Of a DNA stretch of 10,028 nucleotides, positions 1 through 5,658 are shown piece after piece. The position numbers and the translations under genes are program-made. Every line of letters starts with the position of its first letter. Position 1 is the stretch's first letter. Source of the DNA: Bacillota bacterium (lineage in GTDB: Bacteria > Bacillota > Syntrophomonadia > Syntrophomonadales > Syntrophomonadaceae). The stretch is taken from contig JAGFXV010000028.1 of assembly GCA_017861475.1 (NCBI GenBank), positions 1 to 10,028 on the forward strand, in the 5' to 3' direction. Under the pieces are notes generated by a model. It was not told the origin of the DNA. It worked only from the letters and a program-made list of their open reading frames with translations, and did no database searches.

Positions 1-1542
1 GAGCCAGCTTTGGAATTGGTACAGCTGAATTCCTTTGGTTGCGGGTTGGACGCGGTTACAACTGATCAAGTGCAGGAGATCCTGCAGCAACATGGAAAAA
101 TATACACCGTCCTGAAGATTGATGAGGGAGCCAATTTGGGTGCCGCTCGCATCAGGATCCGTTCTCTGCTGGCGGCTATGAAAAAACGGACGAAAACCGA
201 TACGCTCAAACCCTTGCAACCGGTTTACAACCTGCGTGTTCCCTTTACAAAAGAAATGCGGCCAGAGTATACCATTCTTTGTCCGCAAATGGCGCCACTG
301 CATTTTAAATTTGCAGAACCGCTTTTTAAGTCTGAAGGATACAATCTGAAACTTCTGCCTGAGGTTACGCGTGAAGCAATTGATGAAGGTCTGAAATACG
401 TTAATAACGACGGCTGTTTTCCTGCCATAATCGTAATTGGACAATTACTGCAGGCTCTGCAATCCGGTGAATATGATCTTAACAAAACTGCTGTAGCCAT
501 CTCCCAAACCGGCGGCGGCTGTCGTGCCACAAATTATTATGGTCTCCTGAAAAAAGCCCTCCATGAAGCCGGATATGATAACATTCCTGTTATTTCTGCC
601 AATCTATATGGCAATGAAAGCAACAGCGGTTTTATAATTACCAAGAGTCTGCTTAAAAGAGCAATCAACGCGGTTGTATATGGTGACCTTTTAATGCGGG
701 TGCTGCATCGGGTGCGTCCTTATGAATTGATCCCCGGTTCTGCCAATTTACTTTTTGACAGATGGGTGGAAAAATGTGCCGAACAACTGTTAAGCGGCGA
801 TGCCAGATCTTTTGAAAGAAATGTTCATGGGATCATAGAGGAATTCTCCCAGCTTGAAATTTCAAAACAAGTAAAACCAAAAGTCGGGATTGTCGGCGAG
901 ATATTGGTCAAATATCATCCAACCGCAAACAATAATATTGTCGCGGTTCTGGAGGAAGCCGGTGCCGAAGCAGTGGTCCCTGATCTGCTCGATTTCTTTC
1001 TGTATTGTGCCTATGACAGCATTTATCTGGGCAAAAATCTATATAACAATTATAAACAGTACTTGCTGGGCAAGTTTATTATTTATTATCTGGAGAAACA
1101 ACGCCATACGGTAAAAAAAGCTCTTCGGAAGAGTAGTCGTTTCGAGCCTCCCCACAACATTTATCACAAAACGAAACTGGTCGATGGAATCATCTCACTA
1201 GGGCACCATTGCGGCGAAGGCTGGTTGCTTACAGCTGAAATGATCGATCTCATTCAGAACGACACACCCAATATCATTTGTGTTCAACCGTTTGCCTGTC
1301 TTCCCAATCACGTATGCGGCAAGGCGATGATCAAAACGTTGAAACAAAGATATCCACAATCCAATATTACCGCCATTGATTATGATCCCGGTGCCAGTGA
1401 AGTAAATCAATTAAACCGTATTAAACTGATGCTGTCAGTTGCTTTTAAGAATCTTGGGAATCAAAACAAAGATTGCAAAATACTCAAGACAACGGAACCG
1501 TTCACGCGAAGTGACTACAAGTCGATCAGTCATCTCCAATAA
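1..1542 (+). CDS. 2-hydroxyacyl-CoA dehydratase activase-related protein, C-terminal part (5' truncated)
   Basis: The frame is open from base 1 (reading E-P-A-L-E-L-V-Q) to TAA at 1540-1542, so the gene starts before the window; the in-frame TTG at 10 is internal and has no SD. About 513 residues are visible. They match the C-terminal half of the very large (about 1400-residue) proteins that carry BadF/BcrA-type ATPase modules followed by a DUF2229 and HgdB-like region. Family landmarks seen are [14 protein letters not shown] at the start, [43 protein letters not shown] and [13 protein letters not shown]. The conserved Cys residues in these motifs suit an Fe-S ligand set, by analogy with HgdC/HgdD (inference). 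Members are annotated as activases, but the reaction is not established. No dehydratase subunit lies downstream; the gene ends at a hairpin. Confident in the family, not in the substrate. Confidence 0.88.
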   Translation, partial: EPALELVQLNSFGCGLDAVTTDQVQEILQQHGKIYTVLKIDEGANLGAARIRIRSLLAAMKKRTKTDTLKPLQPVYNLRVPFTKEMRPEYTILCPQMAPLHFKFAEPLFKSEGYNLKLLPEVTREAIDEGLKYVNNDGCFPAIIVIGQLLQALQSGEYDLNKTAVAISQTGGGCRATNYYGLLKKALHEAGYDNIPVISANLYGNESNSGFIITKSLLKRAINAVVYGDLLMRVLHRVRPYELIPGSANLLFDRWVEKCAEQLLSGDARSFERNVHGIIEEFSQLEISKQVKPKVGIVGEILVKYHPTANNNIVAVLEEAGAEAVVPDLLDFFLYCAYDSIYLGKNLYNNYKQYLLGKFIIYYLEKQRHTVKKALRKSSRFEPPHNIYHKTKLVDGIISLGHHCGEGWLLTAEMIDLIQNDTPNIICVQPFACLPNHVCGKAMIKTLKQRYPQSNITAIDYDPGASEVNQLNRIKLMLSVAFKNLGNQNKDCKILKTTEPFTRSDYKSISHLQ

Positions 1543-1556
1543 TATAAATGAACAGC

Positions 1557-1608
1557 AAAAGAACCTCCTGTTAACGAACCGAGTTCAGTTCAAACAGGAG
1601 GTCCTTTT
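1557..1608. terminator. Bidirectional rho-independent terminator between convergent genes
   Basis: The arm at 1557-1572 (AAAAGAACCTCCTGTT) pairs with 1593-1608 (AACAGGAGGTCCTTTT). The single mismatch is A:C in the plus-strand RNA and becomes a G:U wobble in the minus-strand RNA. Each transcript ends its stem in four U's. The loop contains a further GAAC/GTTC pairing. It sits 15 bases after the activase-related stop and 46 bases after the permease stop, so it can end both transcripts. Confidence 0.85.
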
Positions 1609-1653
1609 AATTTAAATATTCAAAAGTGTGAAAGGCTTATGGTCAAGGTTTTA

Positions 1654-2880
1654 TCATGCTGCTTTTTTGGTTATATCATAATCCTTGTCAGTTTCTTCAT
1701 CCTTGAGGATAAGGTTTAGAACTATTCCAGCCAGCGTTGCAACCATGACACCATGATTACTTAAACCAATACCTACAGCAAATATTACTGAAGCTATGAT
1801 CAAATTTTTGTTTTTAGAAAAATCAACTTTTGCTTCGATCATGGTACGCAGTCCAGCTGCGCCGATCATTCCGAAAAGAAGAATGGTAACGCCGCCCATT
1901 ACACTTGGGGGAATGGACATGATCAATACCTGCAAGGGGTTGAAGGTACTTAGAATAATGGCAGAAATAGCCGCGATCCATAGATTAAGTGAGCTGTATA
2001 CCTTGGTGATAGCCAACACGCCGATATTTTCAGCATAAGTAGTCAGCGGAACCCCACCGAATAAACTGGCTACACCGGTTGCCAAACCATTTCCCAAAAC
2101 GACTCTATCAAAACCAGGATCATCCTGAAGGATGTCAGTGCCAGTTATATTTCCAAGAATCATCATGTGACCCAAATCTTCAATCAATGTAACCAGAGCA
2201 ATGGGAGCAAAAGCAAGAATCGCTACAAAATTTAAATCGAATTTACCAAAACTACTGAAAGGTACAATAAATGGAGTTTTAAATGATGCCATAATTTTTG
2301 CTCCATCAACAAGTCCCATAAACCCGGCAATTATGTATCCGGCTACAATGGCCAGAAGAATGGGTATGACTTTGGAAAATCCCCTGCCATATATACTTAT
2401 GATAATTGCAACTACCAATGTAAAGATTCCGACCACCCAATTGGAGCTTGCCATTGAGATTGCAGTTGGGGTTAAACTCAAACCGATGATTGCCACCACA
2501 CTTCCAGCAACCACTGGCGGAATGACCTTATTGATCCACTTGGTACCAAACATGCGAAGGATAATGTAAATAACAATATATGCTACACCTACTGACAATA
2601 CGCCCATCATGGCAGAGGCCAGATTTTGCTGATCTTTAACAAATACGGTTAATGCAGCAATAAAGGCGAAAGAAGAACCAAGATAAGCAGGTACTCTGCT
2701 GCGGGTTAGTAATAAAAAGATGATTGTTCCAAGACCTGAGCAAAACAAAGCAGTAGCTGGACTTAAACCTGTTAAAAAAGGTACCAGGATGGTGGCTCCG
2801 GACATGGCAAACAAATGTTGCAGACCTAATGGTATCGCTTTGGAATAAGGTAATCTTTCATTAATTTGTACTTCTCTCAA
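1654..2880 (-). CDS. uraA: Uracil permease, NCS2 (nucleobase:cation symporter-2) family
   Basis: Integral membrane importer of uracil, probably driven by protons, supplying the phosphoribosyltransferase encoded just upstream. The 408-residue product is hydrophobic throughout and fits the 14-helix NCS2 fold. Residues matching the uracil-binding set of E. coli UraA are visible: E234 and H238 in IEDLGHMM, and E284 in YAENIGVLA. The N-terminal NERLPYSKAIPLGLQHLFAM is typical of UraA/PyrP. Start choice: the frame also opens at TTG 2895, but that overlaps the SD itself. GGAGG (minus strand, 2893-2889) lies 8 bases before the TTG at 2880-2878, giving the usual N-terminus M-R-E-V-Q. It is 80 bases downstream of upp with no terminator between, so co-transcription is likely. 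The gap holds a PyrR-like loop. Xanthine specificity is less likely given the upp context. Confidence 0.93.
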   Translation of the reverse strand: MREVQINERLPYSKAIPLGLQHLFAMSGATILVPFLTGLSPATALFCSGLGTIIFLLLTRSRVPAYLGSSFAFIAALTVFVKDQQNLASAMMGVLSVGVAYIVIYIILRMFGTKWINKVIPPVVAGSVVAIIGLSLTPTAISMASSNWVVGIFTLVVAIIISIYGRGFSKVIPILLAIVAGYIIAGFMGLVDGAKIMASFKTPFIVPFSSFGKFDLNFVAILAFAPIALVTLIEDLGHMMILGNITGTDILQDDPGFDRVVLGNGLATGVASLFGGVPLTTYAENIGVLAITKVYSSLNLWIAAISAIILSTFNPLQVLIMSIPPSVMGGVTILLFGMIGAAGLRTMIEAKVDFSKNKNLIIASVIFAVGIGLSNHGVMVATLAGIVLNLILKDEETDKDYDITKKAA

Positions 2881-2888
2881 TTTGTCAT

Positions 2889-2893
2889 CCTCC
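2889..2893 (-). promoter_or_regulatory. SD that fixes the TTG start of the uracil permease
   Basis: GGAGG on the minus strand, 8 bases before TTG 2880. It overlaps the longer-frame TTG at 2895 and so rules that start out. An ATG in another frame (2888-2886) right after the SD meets a stop after two further codons and is not a credible start. Confidence 0.8.
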
Positions 2894-2924
2894 AATTTTT
2901 TACTTAATACCTCTACAGGGCATG

Positions 2925-2940
2925 TAAACTCTCTGGTTTA
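2925..2940 (-). promoter_or_regulatory. Candidate PyrR-binding hairpin loop in the upp-uraA gap
   Basis: The minus-strand RNA reads UAAAC-CAGAGA-GUUUA, a 5-bp stem closed by a CAGAGA hexaloop. This loop fits the CNGNGA core of PyrR binding loops (family consensus near ARUCCNGNGAGGYU). The closing U:G pair of the consensus is replaced by A:U, which keeps the pairing. An alternative pairing exists between UUCUG just upstream and CAGAG of the loop. No U-run follows, so classic transcription attenuation is not visible; translational control would be an inference. No pyrR gene is in the window. Confidence 0.4.
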
Positions 2941-2960
2941 AATCAGAAGGAATTGCTTTT

Positions 2961-3599
2961 TTAGAGCAAATTTAATCTGTCTCCTGCATCCCCTAAACCC
3001 GGGACGATATAAGCTTTCTCATTCAATTCAGGATCGATTGCAGCGGTGATGATCGACAAAGCAGGAAATTTGTTTTGCAGCTGTTTTATGCCAACCATGG
3101 TTGACAGAGCACAGACCAGTGTGATCCGGTCAGCCGAATAACCTTTGCTCAGGATCAGATTTATTGCCTGGGCGCTGCTGTTGCCGGTTGCCAGCATAGG
3201 ATCAAGAATAAAGACCTTGTCAAAGTCTTCGTGATGCTCAGGAACCGCATCCAAATAAGCACGAGCCTCGAAGGTATCATGGTCACGGGCAATGCCGATA
3301 TGAGCCACTTTGGCAGCCGGCAAAACATCCATAAAACTTTCCACGAAGCCTAAACCGGCTCTCAGGATCGGGATCAATAAAATTCTGCTGTCATCAACAT
3401 AAGAACATTGTGCCTCAACATCCAATGGGGTAATAACCGAGTCAACTTTCGTATCCAGGTTGGCGGTTGACTCAACCGCAAGCAATACGCCCAGTTTGTC
3501 CATAGCCTGGCGAAAATCTGCCGTTTTGGTATCACGATCACGCAAGGTACGCAAACAGTTGCCTGCCATAGGATGTCTGATTAGATTTACTGAACTCAA
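2961..3599 (-). CDS. upp: Uracil phosphoribosyltransferase
   Basis: Cytosolic salvage enzyme: uracil + PRPP gives UMP + diphosphate. The 212-residue product is close to the usual 208-210. It shows RAGLG at 80-84, the PRPP loop DPMLATGNSS at 133-142 and the uracil-binding tail YIVPGLGDAGDR at 197-208. Start is TTG 3599: AGGAGGG (3612-3606) stands 6 bases upstream, while the in-frame ATG at codon 11 has no SD. Two places differ from common Upp: the PRPP loop has N-S where G-S is usual (DPMLATGGS), and the C-terminus ends DRLNLL instead of DRLFGTK or DRIFGTK. The middle section is also divergent, so this is an unusual subgroup, though catalytic landmarks are intact. It is followed by the permease gene on the same strand, a standard uracil-scavenging pair. 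Confidence 0.93.
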   Translation of the reverse strand: MSSVNLIRHPMAGNCLRTLRDRDTKTADFRQAMDKLGVLLAVESTANLDTKVDSVITPLDVEAQCSYVDDSRILLIPILRAGLGFVESFMDVLPAAKVAHIGIARDHDTFEARAYLDAVPEHHEDFDKVFILDPMLATGNSSAQAINLILSKGYSADRITLVCALSTMVGIKQLQNKFPALSIITAAIDPELNEKAYIVPGLGDAGDRLNLL

Positions 3600-3605
3600 A
3601 ATATA

Positions 3606-3612
3606 CCCTCCT
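3606..3612 (-). promoter_or_regulatory. SD that fixes the TTG start of upp
   Basis: AGGAGGG on the minus strand, 6 bases from TTG 3599. It supports the non-ATG start. Confidence 0.8.
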
Positions 3613-3722
3613 AAATTTCTTCATTTGACAGTCAAGATGACGGTCATAAATAGAATTTCCCGCTTATACTAATCACCTCCAAAATGACTTAGTTTTTTTG
3701 GGGTTTATTAAAAACCATCACA

Positions 3723-3738
3723 GAACTATGGATAGTTC
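3723..3738. promoter_or_regulatory. Dyad in the upp upstream region, possible operator
   Basis: GAACTAT-GG-ATAGTTC is a perfect 7-2-7 inverted repeat lying between the terminator of the 52-residue gene and the upp leader, about 120 bases from the upp start. A two-base loop is too tight for an RNA hairpin of full length, so a DNA operator fits better. The regulator is unknown and no convincing -35/-10 pair was found beside it. Confidence 0.35.
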
Positions 3739-3740
3739 AC

Positions 3741-3768
3741 AAAAAAACACTGCCATTTTCAGGCAGTG
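3741..3768 (-). terminator. Rho-independent terminator of the 52-residue gene
   Basis: In the minus-strand RNA, CACTGCC (3768-3762) pairs with GGCAGTG (3754-3748) over a 7-base loop, and seven U's follow (3747-3741). It begins 25 bases after the stop of the small gene and separates it from upp. Confidence 0.88.
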
Positions 3769-3793
3769 CTATTATTAACGAATCAGAAAAAGA

Positions 3794-3952
3794 TTATTCA
3801 TGTGCCGCTCCAGCAAGTACATCAGCCAGTGCCTTGCTTTTTTCAGATAATAATAGAGCTATTCCGGCAGCATCTTTATTTTTTCCTAAAATAAGAGTCG
3901 AAGCCAGTTCAGCAAAAATTTTCTTCAAATCCATAAATAATTTAGTAACCAT
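3794..3952 (-). CDS. Small protein of unknown function, 52 residues
   Basis: Not recognised. The frame starts at ATG 3952 and stops at TAA (3796-3794). AGGGGG lies 6 bases before the ATG, a promoter lies about 57 bases upstream and a strong terminator directly downstream, so it appears to be its own transcription unit. The product begins M-V-T-K-L-F-M-D-L-K-K and ends LADVLAGAAHE. It is rich in Ala, Leu and Lys, has no Cys, Trp, Pro, Tyr, Arg or Gln, and reads as one or two amphipathic helices joined near GKNKDAAG. There is no signal peptide and no clear transmembrane segment, although the middle (LASTLIL, then AAGIALLL) is fairly hydrophobic. It could be a small cytosolic helical protein or a membrane-associated peptide. 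Gene status rests on the SD, promoter and terminator, not on homology. Confidence 0.72.
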   Translation of the reverse strand: MVTKLFMDLKKIFAELASTLILGKNKDAAGIALLLSEKSKALADVLAGAAHE

Positions 3953-3960
3953 AATGTACC

Positions 3961-3994
3961 CCCTAACTCCATATGGCCATTAAAGCTTTTAGGG
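3961..3994 (-). promoter_or_regulatory. Leader hairpin that can mask the SD of the 52-residue gene
   Basis: In the minus-strand RNA, CCCUAA (3994-3989) is complementary to UUAGGG (3966-3961), which includes most of the SD of the small gene. The 22 intervening bases contain further self-complementary pieces: AAGCUU, UGGCCA and CCAUAUGG. Folding would block ribosome binding, which suggests translational control or temperature sensing (inference). Confidence 0.4.
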
Positions 3995-4008
3995 TGTTTT
4001 ATATTTAA

Positions 4009-4037
4009 ATTATAAACATATTTGTTTCAGCAGTAAA
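4009..4037 (-). promoter_or_regulatory. Sigma-A type promoter for the 52-residue gene
   Basis: Minus strand: -35 TTTACT (4037-4032), 17-base spacer, perfect -10 TATAAT (4014-4009). The expected transcript start near 4002 leaves a leader of about 50 bases. The AT-rich stretch just upstream (4047-4081) could act as an UP element. Confidence 0.65.
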
Positions 4038-4048
4038 TGGTTGGCATC

Positions 4049-4081
4049 AAATATTAATGTCAAATAATAGATAAATATTAA
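4049..4081. repeat. Three short AT-rich direct repeats
   Basis: AAATATTAA (4049-4057), AAATAATAG (4062-4070) and AAATATTAA (4073-4081), spaced 13 and 11 bases apart, overlap the mrp stop codon and lie just upstream of the -35 of the 52-residue gene. They could be an UP element or a binding array, or simple AT-rich sequence. Confidence 0.3.
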
Positions 4082-4917
4082 GGTAATTTTGTCATGATTT
4101 TGGCGGCGATTGTTTTCATATCGTTGGAATCATAGTTTTCAACCAATCCTTGATCGACCAAGGCATTCAGATTGGCATCCCAGGGAAGTTCGCCCAGGTA
4201 TTCTATGTTGGTTTCATCCGCCACCCGTTTTCCCTGTGGATCACCGAACAATTGCAATTTTTCATTGCAATGGGGACAAATTGCGTAACTCATATTCTCG
4301 ATCAAACCCAGAATAGGTGTATTCATTTTCTGTGCCATTTTAATTGTTTTTCTTACTACCATAAACGCAAGATCCTGAGGAGATGAAACAATAACAATAC
4401 CACTTACCGGTAGTGTCTGGATAACTGTTAAAGGCACATCACCGGTTCCAGGCGGAAGATCGACAACCAGATAATCCAGATCGCGCCAGTCTATTTCTTC
4501 CCAGAATTGCTTAACCGCACCGGCCAGCATCGGACCTCTCCAAATGACCGGGTCATCTTCGTTGGGCAGGAAAAAGTTAATGGAAATAACTTTTATTCCC
4601 GCTTTGCTCTGCGGTGGAATAATTCCGTAATCAGTGGCCTGCAAACCGCGTTCATTTTTGATCCCGAATGCCTTGGGCTGGCTCGGTCCAGTGATGTCAG
4701 CATCCAAAATACCTACTTTATTTCCGGCTTTGCTTAATTCAGAAGCCAGGAGTGCAGTTACCGATGACTTCCCTACCCCGCCTTTGCCGCTCATGACGAC
4801 GATTACATTACGAATCTTGTTTAAAGCTCCGAGCAAAGTTTCAACCTTGACTCCGCACTCGTTCGGATTCGTCGAACAGCCTGATGCTGATGGACATGTA
4901 TTGCATTTATCAGACAT
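4078..4917 (-). CDS. Mrp/NBP35 (ApbC) family P-loop ATPase, Fe-S cluster carrier
   Basis: Cytosolic ATPase that binds an Fe-S cluster and is thought to pass it to target enzymes. The 279-residue product has an N-terminal cysteine group (C5, C8, C14, C21), a deviant Walker A GKGGVGKS at 44-51, DADITGPSQP near 72-81, DLPPGTGD at 153-160 and the paired cysteines CPHC (C214, C217) that bridge the dimer cluster in this family. All functional landmarks are intact. Start: the frame opens at ATG 4950, but AAAGAGG lies 7 bases before ATG 4917, giving MSDKCNTC, the usual N-terminus of clostridial members with an N-terminal Cys motif. It is 116 bases downstream of the YaiI-family gene with its own candidate promoter between. 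No U-tailed terminator is seen after its stop. Confidence 0.92.
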   Translation of the reverse strand: MSDKCNTCPSASGCSTNPNECGVKVETLLGALNKIRNVIVVMSGKGGVGKSSVTALLASELSKAGNKVGILDADITGPSQPKAFGIKNERGLQATDYGIIPPQSKAGIKVISINFFLPNEDDPVIWRGPMLAGAVKQFWEEIDWRDLDYLVVDLPPGTGDVPLTVIQTLPVSGIVIVSSPQDLAFMVVRKTIKMAQKMNTPILGLIENMSYAICPHCNEKLQLFGDPQGKRVADETNIEYLGELPWDANLNALVDQGLVENYDSNDMKTIAAKIMTKLP

Positions 4918-4979
4918 AACCAAACCTCTTTCCATATAAGAATGATCCATGAGAAATATAATTCAACTTTCAATCATTA

Positions 4980-5010
4980 CATATTGTAAAGCAAACAAAA
5001 CAATATGCAA
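4980..5010 (-). promoter_or_regulatory. Candidate mrp promoter with an overlapping dyad
   Basis: Minus strand: -35-like TTGCAT (5010-5005), 16-base spacer, -10 TACAAT (4988-4983). The same stretch is spanned by a perfect inverted repeat with 8-base arms, CATATTGT (4980-4987) and ACAATATG (5000-5007), and a 12-base spacer. The arms fall over the -35 and -10, as expected for a repressor site. The -35 is weak (three of six positions). Confidence 0.42.
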
Positions 5011-5033
5011 CTGCTCATTTTAATTATTTAATA

Positions 5034-5474
5034 TCATTTCTGATCTAAAATCAACTTCACAAACTGCTGCTCGAAATATTTATCATCCAGACTGGTTCTT
5101 TTGCGAGGACCGACAGTACGTTTATTGGCTTGACGTGCTTTTTGATTGACATAGCGCTGCATCAACAGACCATCAATATTTTCCTGACTGTAAATGTTGC
5201 CCAAGGGATGAATGGCATGTGCTTGTTTGGCTAATATCATAGCGGCCAGTCCATAATCCTGGGTAACAACAATATCCCCCGGCCGGGTATGATTGGCAAT
5301 GGCCATATCAGCTGCTTGGGATGAACCGTCAACTACAATTACTTTGGCATAATCGCTTTCAATTTGATGATGGTAATTGGAGACCATAATAACCTCCAGA
5401 TCATAGAATCGTGACACTTTTTCTATTATATTCTTTACCGGACAAGCATCCGCATCAACAATAACTTTCAACAT
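5034..5474 (-). CDS. YaiI/YqxD family protein (UPF0178, DUF188)
   Basis: A widely conserved 146-residue cytosolic protein, full length for its family. It is related to PIN/NYN-type nuclease folds, but no member has a firmly established role. Seen in the sequence: the N-terminal acidic motif VDADACPVK (residues 6-14), VVDGSSQAADMAIA near 47-60, TQDYGLA near 74-80, and a basic C-terminal segment (ARQANKRTVGPRKRT) typical of the family. The Asp residues in the first and third motifs would form a PIN-like metal site (inference). ATG 5474 is preceded by AGGAG with a short 3-base gap (AGGAGAG extends it). It is divergent from the ECF sigma gene across 184 bases. No promoter was found with confidence. 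Confidence 0.88.
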   Translation of the reverse strand: MLKVIVDADACPVKNIIEKVSRFYDLEVIMVSNYHHQIESDYAKVIVVDGSSQAADMAIANHTRPGDIVVTQDYGLAAMILAKQAHAIHPLGNIYSQENIDGLLMQRYVNQKARQANKRTVGPRKRTSLDDKYFEQQFVKLILDQK

Positions 5475-5503
5475 TCTCTCCTAAATAATAATTGGTTTGT
5501 ATC

Positions 5504-5518
5504 GAATTTATTAAATTC
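5504..5518. repeat. Inverted repeat in the YaiI-sigma divergent gap
   Basis: GAATTT-ATT-AAATTC is a perfect 6-3-6 dyad, 30 bases upstream of the YaiI-family start. It is AT-rich and could arise by chance. Confidence 0.3.
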
Positions 5519-5529
5519 CAATGCATGAA

Positions 5530-5545
5530 ACTTTAATATTAAAGT
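5530..5545. promoter_or_regulatory. Perfect 16-bp palindrome in the divergent gap, possible operator
   Basis: ACTTTAATATTAAAGT is fully self-complementary. It lies about 55 bases upstream of the YaiI-family start and 114 bases upstream of the sigma start, where one regulator could act on both genes. It is composed mainly of A and T. Confidence 0.4.
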
Positions 5546-5578
5546 ATATAGTTCCTCAATTTTCAGGTATTATTAAAA

Positions 5579-5584
5579 TATAAT
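5579..5584 (+). promoter_or_regulatory. Possible -10 element for the sigma/anti-sigma operon
   Basis: TATAAT with no good -35 at 16-18 bases (TCAATT at 17). It is 75 bases before the sigma start. The surroundings are AT-rich, so a chance match is possible. Confidence 0.25.
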
Positions 5585-5621
5585 TTATTATAACAACAGT
5601 GTAAGCCAGTCTGCCACTAAA

Positions 5622-5636
5622 CCGTATTATATACGG
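5622..5636. promoter_or_regulatory. Inverted repeat just before the sigma SD
   Basis: CCGTAT-TAT-ATACGG is a perfect 6-3-6 dyad ending 7 bases before AGGAGG (5644-5649). It could be a DNA operator or a small leader hairpin. It contains CGTA, as in ECF -10 elements, but no AAC motif lies 16-17 bases upstream. Confidence 0.4.
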
Positions 5637-5658
5637 GTAGATCAGGAGGAAGAATATC

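Noticed and set aside
890..1114. Plus-strand 74-codon frame inside the activase-related gene
   Set aside because: It overlaps conserved coding sequence in another frame and has no SD or family features.
2201..2569. Plus-strand 122-codon open frame inside the permease gene
   Set aside because: It is an antisense shadow of a clearly coding NCS2 gene, with no SD and no recognisable protein features.
3621..3647. Eight-codon ATG frame in the upp leader as a leader peptide
   Set aside because: There is no SD at usable distance (GGAGG is about 20 bases away) and no run of regulatory codons; kept only as a note under the orphan SD.
4918..4950. ATG 4950 as the mrp start, adding 11 residues
   Set aside because: The extra codons contain the AAAGAGG SD for ATG 4917, and homologues start with the Cys-rich MSDKC-type N-terminus.
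5526..5551. TGAAAC at 5526-5531 as the -35 of an autoregulated ECF promoter
   Set aside because: No CGT-type -10 lies 16-17 bases downstream (the sequence there is ATAG), and the distance to the sigma start would be over 100 bases.
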